Assembly (NCBI GenBank): GCA_016926155.1
Contig: JAFGPC010000122.1
Span: 1 to 64,000 of the forward strand
Reading direction: 5' to 3'
Length of the DNA: 64,000 nucleotides
From: Sedimentisphaerales bacterium
GTDB taxonomy: Bacteria; Planctomycetota; Phycisphaerae; Sedimentisphaerales; Anaerohalosphaeraceae
Positions 32,263 to 41,899 of the stretch are shown one piece after another. Within the stretch, counting starts at the first letter, position 1. Every line of letters begins with the position of its first letter. The notes below the pieces were generated by a model that saw only the letters and a list, made by a program, of their open reading frames with translations, had not been told where the DNA came from and ran no database searches. A program made the position numbers and the translations under genes.

Positions 32263-35127
32263 ATGGAAAATCTGGTGTTGATAAAGCGTTTCAGTAGGAT
32301 ATGTGGCCTGAAAAGAATTGAAACTCAAAAACAGCATTATTTACTTCGTATTGTTCCGAGTCTCCTTCTACTCTGCTCTGTTACTTTATCAGCCAGTATT
32401 TCCGTGCAGGACTGTCCCAGGATCGCGTTTGTAAAGCGGCCCCATTTCGACAGACCCTTTGGCATTGGTTCGATTATCAGTTGGGATATATACAAACCCG
32501 GCGGCGGAATCTATATTTACGATCCCGCCACTCCCAAACAGCCACTCTCTGAAATATTCCGTCGTGACGACGGTGTAATATTCGACATGAGCATGTCGTT
32601 CGATGCTAAAAAAATCTTGTTCGCCTGGCGAAAATGCTCTGATAAAACAAAGATCGGACCGCTTACGGTTTCACGGGTTTTTCAGTCAGACACACTGGAA
32701 CATGTAATGAAGATTACCTCCCCAGAAAGCTCCGATCAGAAACCCAACCATTCCTTCTGGGATCGGAAAGGTCAGATGGAATGGGCACGAGTCGATCTGG
32801 GCGAACCACGCGCCATTTCGCAGATTGCTGTTTACTGGTTTGATGATCAGGTGCGCAACGGTGGCTGTAAAGTGCCGAAAACATGGAGGTTGTTGTATAA
32901 ACATGGACAGAATTGGGTCCCGGTGACGTGCGTCAACGAATATGGAACGGAAACAGATTGCTATAACAGATTGCATTTCGATGCGGTTGAAACGGATGCA
33001 CTGAAAATCGAAATTCAATGTTATCCCGATAAAAGTGCAGGCATTCAGCGTCTTCAGATCGGCACGGAAAAACAGCATGCTGACATCCTTGCGACATTCG
33101 AGGAACGGGATCAAAACAACCCTGAAACCGGTGGTTTTCATATCTACGAAATAAACATTGATGGTAGCGGCCTCAAGCAGCTCACATATGAGCCGTATAA
33201 CGACATACATCCTTTTTATTTGCCCAATGGGAAAATTGGGTTTGTCTCCACTCGTGTCAGAGCATATCTCTTATGTCAACCCAGTGCTGCCTGTGCACTG
33301 CACGTAATGGATGCCGACGGTTCGAACATAAAGAGAATTCATTTTGGAACTCTGGCCGACCATTCCCCATATTTATTAGACAATGGTTCAATCCTCTTTA
33401 CACGATGGGAATATCAGGACAAGGATCTAACCTATCTGCAGGGCCTATGGACAATTAATCCGGATGGAACTCGCGTTCAGTTATTTTTCGGCAATACTAT
33501 TTTGGAACCTGCAGTGATATGGCAGGCAAAACCGATTCCCGAAACATCGAAAGTCCTATGCACCCTGGCGCCCCATCACGGTAATCCCGTCGGTGCTATC
33601 GGTATAATCGACCGCAGCAGGGGCCTGGAAAATCCCATGGCGATCACAAACCTGACCCCTGAGATCGATTATAATCCCGCGCGAAACGCACGAGGTCCGG
33701 GTGACAGACAATACCAATGGGCATACCGTGATCCCTGGCCTATCGATGAAAACCTCTTCGCTGTTTCCTACGGAGGAGGCGGAACGAATCGGTATCGCCT
33801 TTTTTTGATGGACGCCAAAGGACAAAAAACACTGCTTTATGAGGATCAGAATATTTCCTGCTTTAATCCCATCCCTCTTCTTGTAAGAAACAAACCTCAT
33901 AACATAAGGCCGATTGATGATTCCTCTGAGAATTTCGGCATGTTTCTTGTTACCGATATCTATCGCGGCATGACCGGGGTAAAGCGGGGTGATGTAAAAG
34001 CGATTCGAATTATGAAGGTTATCCCCAAATCCTGTAATATGCGGGGCAGTCGCGCTTACGATATGGACCCGCTGATGAGCAGGGGAACCTATTATGCCAA
34101 ATATTGCTACGGTACTGTACCGGTCGACGAGAATGGATGTGCCTATTTCAAGGCTCCCGCCGATGTGGAACTGTATTTCCAGGCCATCGACGCCGATGGA
34201 AAGGAATTGTGCCGCATGGGTTCAGTCACACAGATTATGCCCGGAGAAATGCAGTCCTGCATCGGCTGTCACGAATCGCGTTTCACCGCCCCTCCGAATG
34301 CTGCGACTGTCAAGCAAGCACTGAGTAAAGGATGCGTTGATATTACTCCTCCCCAATGGGGTGCAGGTCCAGTAGATTTTGCTACACAGGTCCAGCCGGT
34401 TCTTAACAGGTATTGTGTCAGTTGTCATTCCGGCCCGAATCCCAACGGAGCAATAGATTTATCCGGCGACAAGACACGATTCTTCAATATGGCCTATGAC
34501 ACTCTTACCGAAAAACGTTTCATTCACTATAATTGGCTTTTAAATGATGCTCTTGTACGTGCCTTTTTACCTCTGGAAAGCGGCTCGCGTGTAAGCAGAC
34601 TTACCGAATTGATCGAATCCGGACATGGCAATGTGAATATCGACGACGAGAGTAGGCACCGAATCTACAACTGGATCGACAGCAATGTGCCGTATTACGG
34701 AACTTATGAACACACGCGTCCCGGCTTGCCCGGTTCTCGGGATGCGTGCACCGGTACAGAATGGTTTGCCGCATTTTCTACCCTTTATGACAAGCAATGT
34801 TCTTCCTGTCATGGAACTGATTTTTTTGTCGAAAACTCCGGTGATCATCACACTTGGATCAACCTGACCCATCCACAATGGAGCAGGGTGCTTACTGCGC
34901 CGCTTGTAAAATCCGCCGGGGGCCTGGAACTATGCCGCCTGAAAGATGGAACAAGTCCGAAAGTGTTTCAAAGAAGATCGGATGTTGACTATCTCAAGAT
35001 GCTTGCTGCCATTGAACGGGGTAAAAAACAGTTGTACCAAAAACCTCGCATGGATATGCCCGGGGCGAAACCTCTCCCGTATCCTGAAAATTATGTGGGT
35101 CCCTATAGCAGTTTCGCAGGTCCGTGA
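32263..35127 (+). CDS. HzsA-like triple-haem propeller protein with discoidin-like insert
   Basis: This 954-residue protein has a signal/anchor segment (about 27-45, LLRIVPSLLLLCSVTLSAS) and a TolB/PD40-type propeller (GGFHIYEINIDGSGLKQLTY, VMDADGSNIKRI). A beta domain like F5/8 type C is inserted at about 150-268 (WARVDLGEPRAISQIAVYW). The C-terminal third has three CxxCH haem sites at Cys666, Cys718 and Cys846. This is the layout of planctomycete proteins annotated HzsA-related after the hydrazine synthase alpha subunit. Nothing here suggests anammox, and members are widespread in glycan-degrading planctomycetes, so an electron-transfer or oxidative role on extracellular substrates is a guess. 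The gene is divergent from the GH29 operon. Confidence 0.75.
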   Translation: MENLVLIKRFSRICGLKRIETQKQHYLLRIVPSLLLLCSVTLSASISVQDCPRIAFVKRPHFDRPFGIGSIISWDIYKPGGGIYIYDPATPKQPLSEIFRRDDGVIFDMSMSFDAKKILFAWRKCSDKTKIGPLTVSRVFQSDTLEHVMKITSPESSDQKPNHSFWDRKGQMEWARVDLGEPRAISQIAVYWFDDQVRNGGCKVPKTWRLLYKHGQNWVPVTCVNEYGTETDCYNRLHFDAVETDALKIEIQCYPDKSAGIQRLQIGTEKQHADILATFEERDQNNPETGGFHIYEINIDGSGLKQLTYEPYNDIHPFYLPNGKIGFVSTRVRAYLLCQPSAACALHVMDADGSNIKRIHFGTLADHSPYLLDNGSILFTRWEYQDKDLTYLQGLWTINPDGTRVQLFFGNTILEPAVIWQAKPIPETSKVLCTLAPHHGNPVGAIGIIDRSRGLENPMAITNLTPEIDYNPARNARGPGDRQYQWAYRDPWPIDENLFAVSYGGGGTNRYRLFLMDAKGQKTLLYEDQNISCFNPIPLLVRNKPHNIRPIDDSSENFGMFLVTDIYRGMTGVKRGDVKAIRIMKVIPKSCNMRGSRAYDMDPLMSRGTYYAKYCYGTVPVDENGCAYFKAPADVELYFQAIDADGKELCRMGSVTQIMPGEMQSCIGCHESRFTAPPNAATVKQALSKGCVDITPPQWGAGPVDFATQVQPVLNRYCVSCHSGPNPNGAIDLSGDKTRFFNMAYDTLTEKRFIHYNWLLNDALVRAFLPLESGSRVSRLTELIESGHGNVNIDDESRHRIYNWIDSNVPYYGTYEHTRPGLPGSRDACTGTEWFAAFSTLYDKQCSSCHGTDFFVENSGDHHTWINLTHPQWSRVLTAPLVKSAGGLELCRLKDGTSPKVFQRRSDVDYLKMLAAIERGKKQLYQKPRMDMPGAKPLPYPENYVGPYSSFAGP

Positions 35128-35590
35128 AAAAGGTAAGATCACTCAAGGTACAAAAAAATTTTCCGCTAGTGATCCACCCCGAAAAGCAAAGAAGTGCACA
35201 TTTGTATACAAATCAGTCGATCTTGTCCAAAAATGGATGTAAAGAAATCAAACCTAATTCCTGTCGAAGACAGTTATACCTTCCATCCATTTAGGAGAGT
35301 TTATTTGCCCTGATGAAATATCTTGCTGTTCAGTAACAGGGGCATTATGATCATTCTTGGATGGAGACAAGTGGATCGGTGAATCAACGCCAAAAAGTTG
35401 ATTGATATGGTTTCCAGGATCGGATCGCCACCGAATCTTTCACCCATGATCGATGGTATTCATGAGCTCTTAGCTATGACACAATATATTTGACTCCTAT
35501 TAAAAAGTTTATGTCAATGGAATTAAGATTACACGACAGTATTGGAAGAGTTTAGAGGGATTTTAAAACAACAGTGATCAGGAGAACATT
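35128..35590. other. Intergenic region with a 14-base palindrome
   Basis: A 463-base gap between the HzsA-like gene and the Gfo/Idh gene. No coding frame of note. The perfect palindrome ATTTGTATACAAAT at 35200-35213 is listed separately. The last bases hold CAGGAG in front of the next start codon. Confidence 0.5.
35200..35213 (+). promoter_or_regulatory. Palindrome ATTTGTATACAAAT, possible operator
   Basis: A perfect 14-base palindrome whose core TTGTATACAA looks like operators of some GntR-type repressors. It lies 377 bases upstream of the Gfo/Idh start, far for a simple operator, and no regulator gene is adjacent. Confidence 0.25.
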
Positions 35591-36712
35591 ATGAGTAAGA
35601 AAAGTTTCAATGTAGCCATGATTGGCATGGGATTCGGCAGTGAATTCATTCCTATCTACAACGCACACCCTTTGGCCAATATGTACGCTGCATGTCGCCG
35701 CAATGAGGCAGAACTTCACAAGGCCTGCGATGAATTTGGCATCGAAAAACGCTACACAAAATATGAGGATGTGTTGGCCGATCCCCGGGTGGACTATGTT
35801 CACATCAACACACCCATCGAAGACCATGCATGGATGTCCATTGAGGCCCTGAAGGCCGGAAAGCATGTGATGTCAACTGTTCCCATGGCCAGAAGTATTA
35901 AGGAGTGTGAGCAAATCTGCCAACTCGTTGACGAGACCGGTTTGAAGTATATGATGGCTGAAACCGTGGTGTACAGCCGTGAATTCCTCTTCGTTAAAGA
36001 ACTGTACGATAAAGGCGAACTGGGGAAGATTCAGTACCTCGCAGCCTCTCATCCCCAGGACATGGATGGATGGCCTGAGTACTGGCAGCGTATGGTACCC
36101 ATGCACTATGCCACACATGTTGTTTCTCCCTGCCTGGGCCTCGTAAACCGCTATGCGGAATACGTCTCCTGTTTTGGATCGGGAACCGTACGGGACGATA
36201 TTTGTAAGAAAACAGGATACGGATCCTCCATTCAAACCTGCCATATCAAGCTGCAGGATTCGGATCTGACCGCTCACATCTGGCGTTTTCTCTTCGATAC
36301 AGCGCGCCAGTACCGGGAAAGCATCGATGTTTATGGTTCCAAGAAATCCTTCGAGTGGTCCCTTGTGGAAGGGGAATCTCATATCCTGCATACAGCTAAA
36401 AAGCCCGAGAAGGAAATTGCCGAAAAGGTGGAGGTACCGGATTATGCCCACCTTTTGCCCGAACCGATTCGTAAATTCACTCTCCCTAGCGAGATCCATG
36501 ACGAACATCACCTTTCCTTCATTCAGGGCGGGGGGCATGGTGGTTCCCATCCCCATCTTGTCAACGAATTTCTAAACGCCCTGAATGAAGACCGTGATCC
36601 CTGGCCCAATGCTGTGCAGTCGGCCAACTGGACCTGCGTGGGGATTTGCGCCCATGAATCTGCCCAAAAAGGTGGCCAGATCATACATTTGCCCAAGTTC
36701 ACCCGTAAATAG
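35591..36712 (+). CDS. Gfo/Idh/MocA-family oxidoreductase (cytoplasmic)
   Basis: A 373-residue NAD(P)-dependent sugar or polyol oxidoreductase with the Rossmann start FNVAMIGMGFGSEFIPIY. The dinucleotide domain is followed by the alpha/beta C-terminal domain. The usual EKP catalytic-lysine motif is replaced by STVPMARS, so either the enzyme uses another lysine or its chemistry differs. There is no Tat or Sec signal. CAGGAG in front of the ATG supports the start. It stands alone between the HzsA-like gene and a convergent prepilin-like gene. Confidence 0.85.
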   Translation: MSKKSFNVAMIGMGFGSEFIPIYNAHPLANMYAACRRNEAELHKACDEFGIEKRYTKYEDVLADPRVDYVHINTPIEDHAWMSIEALKAGKHVMSTVPMARSIKECEQICQLVDETGLKYMMAETVVYSREFLFVKELYDKGELGKIQYLAASHPQDMDGWPEYWQRMVPMHYATHVVSPCLGLVNRYAEYVSCFGSGTVRDDICKKTGYGSSIQTCHIKLQDSDLTAHIWRFLFDTARQYRESIDVYGSKKSFEWSLVEGESHILHTAKKPEKEIAEKVEVPDYAHLLPEPIRKFTLPSEIHDEHHLSFIQGGGHGGSHPHLVNEFLNALNEDRDPWPNAVQSANWTCVGICAHESAQKGGQIIHLPKFTRK

Positions 36713-37027
36713 AAGATCGAAAGGTAAAATTGAATTCTTGGCAGAAGAAGATCCTGGTTCGTCTTTCAGGCATGGGATGATATTTGTAGCCCTTGAAAGA
36801 AATTACGAAAAAAGCTTTTTTCAGATACCCTTAATTATTGAAATGGAAGCCAACATTACGCTATATATGAGAGAGATCGCGTTCAAAAACATTGTATCTT
36901 CCTGTCAAAAGTCCACAAGACAGTTAAGCATCGATAGACAAGATGGATTTATGATGACATGGTTTTGGATTCTCAGGAACGAAGTAGCCTGAGGAGTTAT
37001 TAAGCCCCTCTTCTTTCCTAGTACAAG
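36713..37027. other. Intergenic region with no supported gene
   Basis: A 315-base gap between convergent genes. A plus-strand frame running from inside the Gfo/Idh gene to 36992 has no recognisable content. No stem with a T run was found. Confidence 0.5.
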
Positions 37028-37813
37028 TCAAGGCGTAACGGAATAGCCCAACTTCCCCCAGACGGCGGTTTGAATTCTTTCCAGATCGGGGTTGTCGGGC
37101 TGGATCGATTCAGGGTAACTGTAAGCCTCGGGAGTGCTGTCTTCATAGCATTTTTCAGCCAGATCAATCGTTCGCTGATCGGACCACGACCAGAACTCGG
37201 AATGTGTATCGGCAAAAGAAAAGACATTGCCTCCGGATCCGTGACGTATGGGGGTGGTATTCCACCACTGGGGACGATCATTATAGACCATCCAACAGGC
37301 ATCCCAGTCACGAATAAAATCATCCAGGAAGACAATTCGGTTTCCAGTGTTTTTAATTTCATGCATGCTGGAGAGAATTGTTCCGCCATAGGCCTCGGTC
37401 GCCGGCACACCGCTTAGAGCATGGGTCATGCTGTAGGTACGAAGCTCATCTTTTTTTGCAACGGGACAACGGAAAATTGCAGTCGTCTCCAAATATGGAA
37501 ATAAAAGACCTTCTTCCAGAGCCTCTATCTGCAAGGCAACGGGTGCCTGCTCTGGATTAGTTGGATAGCCGGTTACAACACGGATCCATCCGTCATCCGC
37601 TGTAAAGGCCTTGGGAAATCGGCCGTCGTTTTCCTGAACGTAAAGCGTCCATGCGGTCGCTAAACTTTTTGTGTTATAAAGACACAGGGAACGTTTTCCG
37701 GCCTCTTTGGCGCGTTTGAGGGCGGGAATAAGCACGCTTAATAACAATGCGATCACCGCAATCACTACCAGCAATTCAATTAACGTAAAACCCGCTTTGT
37801 TTTTTTTCCACAT
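37028..37813 (-). CDS. Prepilin-like secreted protein with N-terminal methylation motif
   Basis: A 261-residue type IV pilin-like protein: a short basic leader (MWKKNKAG), then the prepilin peptidase site and helix in FTLIELLVVIAVIALLLSVL, cut between Gly8 and Phe9. The globular part has KRAKEAGKRSLCLYNTKSLATAW and, near the end, RHGSGGNVFSFADTHSEFW, a variant of the H-x(9)-DG signature common in the many such proteins of planctomycetes. These are pseudopilins whose function is generally unknown. It lies 82 bases downstream of a dockerin remnant on the same strand. Confidence 0.88.
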   Translation of the reverse strand: MWKKNKAGFTLIELLVVIAVIALLLSVLIPALKRAKEAGKRSLCLYNTKSLATAWTLYVQENDGRFPKAFTADDGWIRVVTGYPTNPEQAPVALQIEALEEGLLFPYLETTAIFRCPVAKKDELRTYSMTHALSGVPATEAYGGTILSSMHEIKNTGNRIVFLDDFIRDWDACWMVYNDRPQWWNTTPIRHGSGGNVFSFADTHSEFWSWSDQRTIDLAEKCYEDSTPEAYSYPESIQPDNPDLERIQTAVWGKLGYSVTP

Positions 37814-37894
37814 CCCTACGTCATCCGTTTCTTAGGAATATGCCAGGGGATAGGCTTTTGGACGGCCCATCCCCTGCTTAAATTATAACAGGAT

Positions 37895-38002
37895 TTACAT
37901 CCCCATGAGCCAGTTTTCAGCCATTAACGCAAAATCTTCAAGATTTACGATGGTCTGCCCCTTTTTGTGCACCAATTGGCTATGGAGTAATATGTATTCG
38001 GA
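37895..38002 (-). pseudogene. Dockerin-like C-terminal remnant
   Basis: On the minus strand 35 codons end in TAA at 37895 and contain IVNLEDFALMAENWL, the same EF-hand-like pattern as the C-terminus of the large LamG protein in this window (VNLEDAAIMASEWLL). The frame is closed upstream by TAG at 38003 and has no start codon, so only the last dockerin repeat of a lost secreted protein survives. In a neighbouring frame, further codons run from about 38240 down to the TAG at 38003 (ending IQRIQHWN), and may be part of the same decayed gene. Confidence 0.6.
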
Positions 38003-38368
38003 CTAGTTCCAGTGCTGAATCCGTTGGATCTGGCAGATGGAACGGAAGCATTCTGGATTGATATAGTTCCAGGGTAGTGTATCGACCTCGAGCAGGTCTT
38101 CATAATCAGTTAAAACATAATTCCTCAAAAGATCCTTTGGAATTTCAACATAGAGATGTATTGAGAATATTAGATATGGAACAGTCTGTTTTGTAGGCTT
38201 CGCTCTGACTGGAGGGAGGGGCGATGGGTTGGTTTATCGGGTATGACCGGGGACGTATCTAAGATTGAACTGGTTACATACGAGGTTTATAGATGCCCAA
38301 GGTTAAAAACGACAGATTCCTATAAGAATGAAGAGATGACTCATGGTATGATTTCCTTAGGTTTTAAA
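38003..38368. other. Intergenic region, possibly decayed coding DNA
   Basis: It lies between the dockerin remnant and the end of the Tat-exported oxidoreductase gene. Apart from an open but startless minus-strand frame at 38003 to about 38240, I see no feature. Confidence 0.4.
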
Positions 38369-39697
38369 TTAAATCATATAGGGGGGACGCATCGCACGGG
38401 ACCGCATCCGGTTGGCTTCGGGATCACTGACAAACTCAGCCTTGTGGAGATCGAACTTCAGGTTCCGCTTCAATTGCTCGCAAATATCCGCGGCCAGACA
38501 GATGTTCATGGATCGAACCATGACGTCAGGATTGGCTACCGTTGATCGGCGCGATCGGATACAGTCGAAGAAATCCCGTACATGGTTCAACGACCGTCCT
38601 GTCCGTCCTACATAATCCGCCAGTATTTTTTTGAATTCCCGTAACAGTAATGGGGATGAGACATCGGGCCCTGCATATCCATCGGCGGCGGCGGCCCATC
38701 CTTCGGGACCATCAAACCGCTCCCCACAAGCGCCATGCCAATACTCACATGGGTCCCATACCGAGCCGCTGACACGGAACAGAACCAACTTCACGCCGTT
38801 GGATAAGTGTGTCACCATTGTCTTTTCCGGACCTGCATATTCGAACTCGATGACGGACACGTTCGTCATATCGAGTCCGGCCAGGCTCTGGGCAACTGTG
38901 TGTGCGCCCCACATGGCGACATTGGTGGCAAAATCATAAAAGTGATACCAGCCTCCTCCGTTCACATAACCGCTGTTGTAGGGGCGCCGGGGAGATGGAC
39001 CGAGCCATATATCCCAGTCCAATTCATCCTTGGGAGGTTCGGGTTCGGCCGGTAGCCAGTCATGTCGAAAGCCATCCCGCCACCGAATGTCGGCGTATAC
39101 GGTATGAATCGGGCCCAATCGGCCGGATCGAGCCATTTCTATGGCAAACACATGATTCGGCTCGCTAAGCCGCTGGGCACCGGTTTGATAGATTCGGCCA
39201 TACTGACGGGCGGTCTCCATGACTGCCTGCCCCTGTGCCATTGTAAGGCAGGCGGGCTTTTCGCAATAGACATCCTTGCCGGCCCGCATAGCCAGGATCG
39301 AAGCCAGTGCGTGCCAGCGATCGCCGGTGGCAATCAACACGGCATCCACATCCGAGCGATCGGAGAGCAACTGTCGCATATCGCTATATTCGGCACAATC
39401 TTTATTGCCGTATTTGCCGTCGACCGTACTCTTGGCCGCCAGACGCCGGCTTTTCAGGACATCGCAGACGGCGACCCACTGCACATCCGGCTCGTTCAAC
39501 ATCCAAACCAAATCTCCGGAACCGCGGCCGCCCATTCCAATTCCGCCCATCACAATACGTTCACTGGGAGCAACCCTTCCGCCGCGCCCCAGAGTTGAGA
39601 CTGGAATATAATAGGGTAGCGTCGCCGCACCTGCCGCCATCATCCCACGTGTTAGAAACTGACGCCGTGTGAGTGTCATACAATTATCAATTCGCAT
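38369..39697 (-). CDS. Tat-exported Gfo/Idh/MocA-family oxidoreductase
   Basis: A 442-residue protein opening with a twin-arginine signal (MTLTRRQFLTRGMMAAGAATLP, residues about 7-28). The Rossmann fold follows (ERIVMGGIGMGGRGSGDLVWML), with DAVLIATGDRWHALASILAMRAGKDVYCEKP, where the EKP motif is intact, unlike the cytoplasmic relative at 35591. Planctomycetes carry many such exported enzymes, thought to bring their bound cofactor through the Tat system and act on sugars in the periplasm. The C-terminus has LNHVRDFFDCIRSRRSTVANPDVMVRS, typical of the group. The substrate is unknown. Confidence 0.9.
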   Translation of the reverse strand: MRIDNCMTLTRRQFLTRGMMAAGAATLPYYIPVSTLGRGGRVAPSERIVMGGIGMGGRGSGDLVWMLNEPDVQWVAVCDVLKSRRLAAKSTVDGKYGNKDCAEYSDMRQLLSDRSDVDAVLIATGDRWHALASILAMRAGKDVYCEKPACLTMAQGQAVMETARQYGRIYQTGAQRLSEPNHVFAIEMARSGRLGPIHTVYADIRWRDGFRHDWLPAEPEPPKDELDWDIWLGPSPRRPYNSGYVNGGGWYHFYDFATNVAMWGAHTVAQSLAGLDMTNVSVIEFEYAGPEKTMVTHLSNGVKLVLFRVSGSVWDPCEYWHGACGERFDGPEGWAAAADGYAGPDVSSPLLLREFKKILADYVGRTGRSLNHVRDFFDCIRSRRSTVANPDVMVRSMNICLAADICEQLKRNLKFDLHKAEFVSDPEANRMRSRAMRPPYMI

Positions 39698-40120
39698 AGG
39701 ATTTTCGCTTTCTATTATTTATCTTGGATTTCAGGGTTTTCAGCCTTTAGGTATTCATTTTGAAAGATTAGTTTCCGATGATACAATAACCGAATGATCG
39801 TTGCGATAATGGGTATCTTTAGCCACCTGTTCCTGACTTTTTCTTTCACCACATTTTCCATGCAAGAAGTTTATCATAAATCATTGCAATATCAACTTTT
39901 AAATGATATCACATGAGTACAATTCAGGTTTGTTATGTATTTCAGTACTGCACGGTCTGTTTTTTTAAGATTTTTTGGAAATGAATAAATTGGGTAAGAA
40001 TTTCCTATTATACTTATTCACTTTGAACCTCTGTAATTTACTTCTTTTTTTACTACTGATTTCCTATACTTGTATATCTTTTATTTTTATGTCTGAAAAT
40101 TATTGCCTTGTTATGTGCTT
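39698..40120. other. AT-rich promoter region between divergent genes
   Basis: About 420 bases, strongly A/T-rich from 39890 onward, upstream of iorA. Several -10-like hexamers occur (for example TATACT near 40011) without a convincing -35. No coding frame or repeat was recognised. Confidence 0.45.
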
Positions 40121-41899
40121 ATGAAAGAAGGAAAACAACGATTGAGACAATTACTCAGCGGTAATGAAGCTATCGCACGCGGAGCATATGAAGCAGGGAT
40201 CACTGTCGCGGCCGGCTATCCGGGTACCCCTTCGACGGAAATCCTTGAAAATGCCGTCCTGTATCGGGATGCCATATATTGTGAATGGTCCCCCAATGAA
40301 AAAGTGGCCTTCGAAATGGCGGCCGCAGCGTCCTGTGCCGGGGCTCGATCCATCGTGACGATGAAGCATGTCGGATTGAACGTCGCAGCCGATCCGCTGA
40401 TGACACTCAGCTATATCGGTGTAGAAGGCGGAATGGTCATCTGCGTAGCGGATGATCCGGGAATGCATTCTTCCCAAAACGAACAGGATACACGCCAGTA
40501 TGCCCGATTTGCCAAAATTCCTATCTTCGAACCCTCTGATAGTCAGGAAGCCAAAGACTTCGTTAAAATCGGCATCACGGTTTCAGAAACCTACAAAACA
40601 CCGGTAATTCTTCGTAGCACAACCCGTATCAGTCACTCTCGCAGCATTGTGGAGTTTGAGGGTCGACAAGAAAATCCCAAGCCCATCGGACTGGAAAAAA
40701 ATCCGCCCCGTTTTGTTCCCATTCCCATTTGGGGGCGGAAGATGCGGAAAAAAGTTGAGGAACGTCTGCAACAGCTCAGCCAGGCCGCTGCCCAATCCCC
40801 CGCTAACCGTATCGAGTGGCGGGATCGCCAACTGAGAATTGTGACCAGCGGCATTGCCTACCAATACGCCCGCGAAGTATGGCCTGATGCTTCGATTTTA
40901 AAGCTTGGCTTTTCGTATCCCTATCCGAACCGCTTAATCCGCGAATTTGCCGACGGGGCAAACTCCCTGCTTGTCATCGAAGAACTGGATGACATTCTGG
41001 AACAGCACATTAAGGCCTTAGGGATTGCTTGCATAGGCCGAGACTATTTCCCGGGGATCGGAGAGCTTTCCGTGACTGTACTTCAGGAAAGCAGAGCTCG
41101 ACTGGAAGGAAAAGAATTCTGCGGTATGTCTTCTCCGAAATATATCGACTGTCTCCCAGCCCGCCCCCCGGTTTTGTGTCCGGGTTGTCCGCACCGTGGA
41201 ATTTTCTCGGCGCTTGGAAAGCACGATGTTGTCGTCACTGGTGATATCGGTTGCTACAGTCTCGGAACCTTCAAGCCCCTCAATCGAATGGACATTATCC
41301 TTTGCATGGGCGGCGGCATTTCGATGGCCCATGGACTGGATAAGGCCGGTGAGAAAAAAAAGATCGTCGGTATTGTAGGGGATTCGACGTTTTTCCACTC
41401 CGGAATCACCGGCTTGCTGAATATTGTTTACAACAAAGGCTGTTCCACAATCATTGTCGTGGATAATCGAAGCACCGCCATGACAGGACATCAGGAGCAT
41501 CCCGGCACGGGTCTGACTCTGATGGGAGAAAAAACCACAGCTGTTTCCATCGAACAGATCGGAAAGGCCTGTGGGATTGAACGGGTACACACCATCGATC
41601 CATACAATGTTAAAGAAACGCAGCGAATCATCAAGCAGGAATTGGAGTCGGAAAAACCGTCTCTGATCGTTTCACGGGCTGTCTGCCCACTTCGAGCACG
41701 ACGGAAAGTCGGCGCTATTCGTCGAATTGAAAACGAAAAATGCAGGGCTTGCGGAGCCTGCCTGAAACTGGGTTGTCCGGCCATTGACGGAAGTAAGGAA
41801 AAACCGGAAATTAACGAATACCTTTGTTACGGCTGTGGTCTGTGTGAACAGATGTGTCCATTCAAAGCAATTACCGATACTGAGGAAACAACGTCATGA
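40121..41899 (+). CDS. iorA: Indolepyruvate ferredoxin oxidoreductase, alpha subunit
   Basis: IorA with IorB converts aryl-2-oxoacids (indolepyruvate, phenylpyruvate) plus CoA to aryl-acetyl-CoA, CO2 and reduced ferredoxin, or runs in reverse. The 592-residue protein has the pyruvate-oxidoreductase-like N-terminal domain (GNEAIARGAYEAGITVAAGYPGTPSTE), a thiamine-diphosphate-binding C-terminal domain (CPGCPHRGIFSAL, TGDIGCYSLG, GDSTFFHSG) and a C-terminal 2x[4Fe-4S] ferredoxin part (CRACGACLKLGCP, CYGCGLCEQMCPF). The ATG at 40121 lacks a ribosome binding site; a TTG at 40142, just before LLSGNEAIARG and after AAGAAGGA, is a serious alternative. It overlaps iorB by 4 bases. Confidence 0.94.
   Translation: MKEGKQRLRQLLSGNEAIARGAYEAGITVAAGYPGTPSTEILENAVLYRDAIYCEWSPNEKVAFEMAAAASCAGARSIVTMKHVGLNVAADPLMTLSYIGVEGGMVICVADDPGMHSSQNEQDTRQYARFAKIPIFEPSDSQEAKDFVKIGITVSETYKTPVILRSTTRISHSRSIVEFEGRQENPKPIGLEKNPPRFVPIPIWGRKMRKKVEERLQQLSQAAAQSPANRIEWRDRQLRIVTSGIAYQYAREVWPDASILKLGFSYPYPNRLIREFADGANSLLVIEELDDILEQHIKALGIACIGRDYFPGIGELSVTVLQESRARLEGKEFCGMSSPKYIDCLPARPPVLCPGCPHRGIFSALGKHDVVVTGDIGCYSLGTFKPLNRMDIILCMGGGISMAHGLDKAGEKKKIVGIVGDSTFFHSGITGLLNIVYNKGCSTIIVVDNRSTAMTGHQEHPGTGLTLMGEKTTAVSIEQIGKACGIERVHTIDPYNVKETQRIIKQELESEKPSLIVSRAVCPLRARRKVGAIRRIENEKCRACGACLKLGCPAIDGSKEKPEINEYLCYGCGLCEQMCPFKAITDTEETTS

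Noticed and set aside
32263-35127. Hydrazine synthase, hence an anammox organism
   Set aside because: Only the propeller and haem layout is shared. No hydrazine synthase beta/gamma subunit or hydrazine dehydrogenase gene is near, and such relatives are widespread in other planctomycetes.
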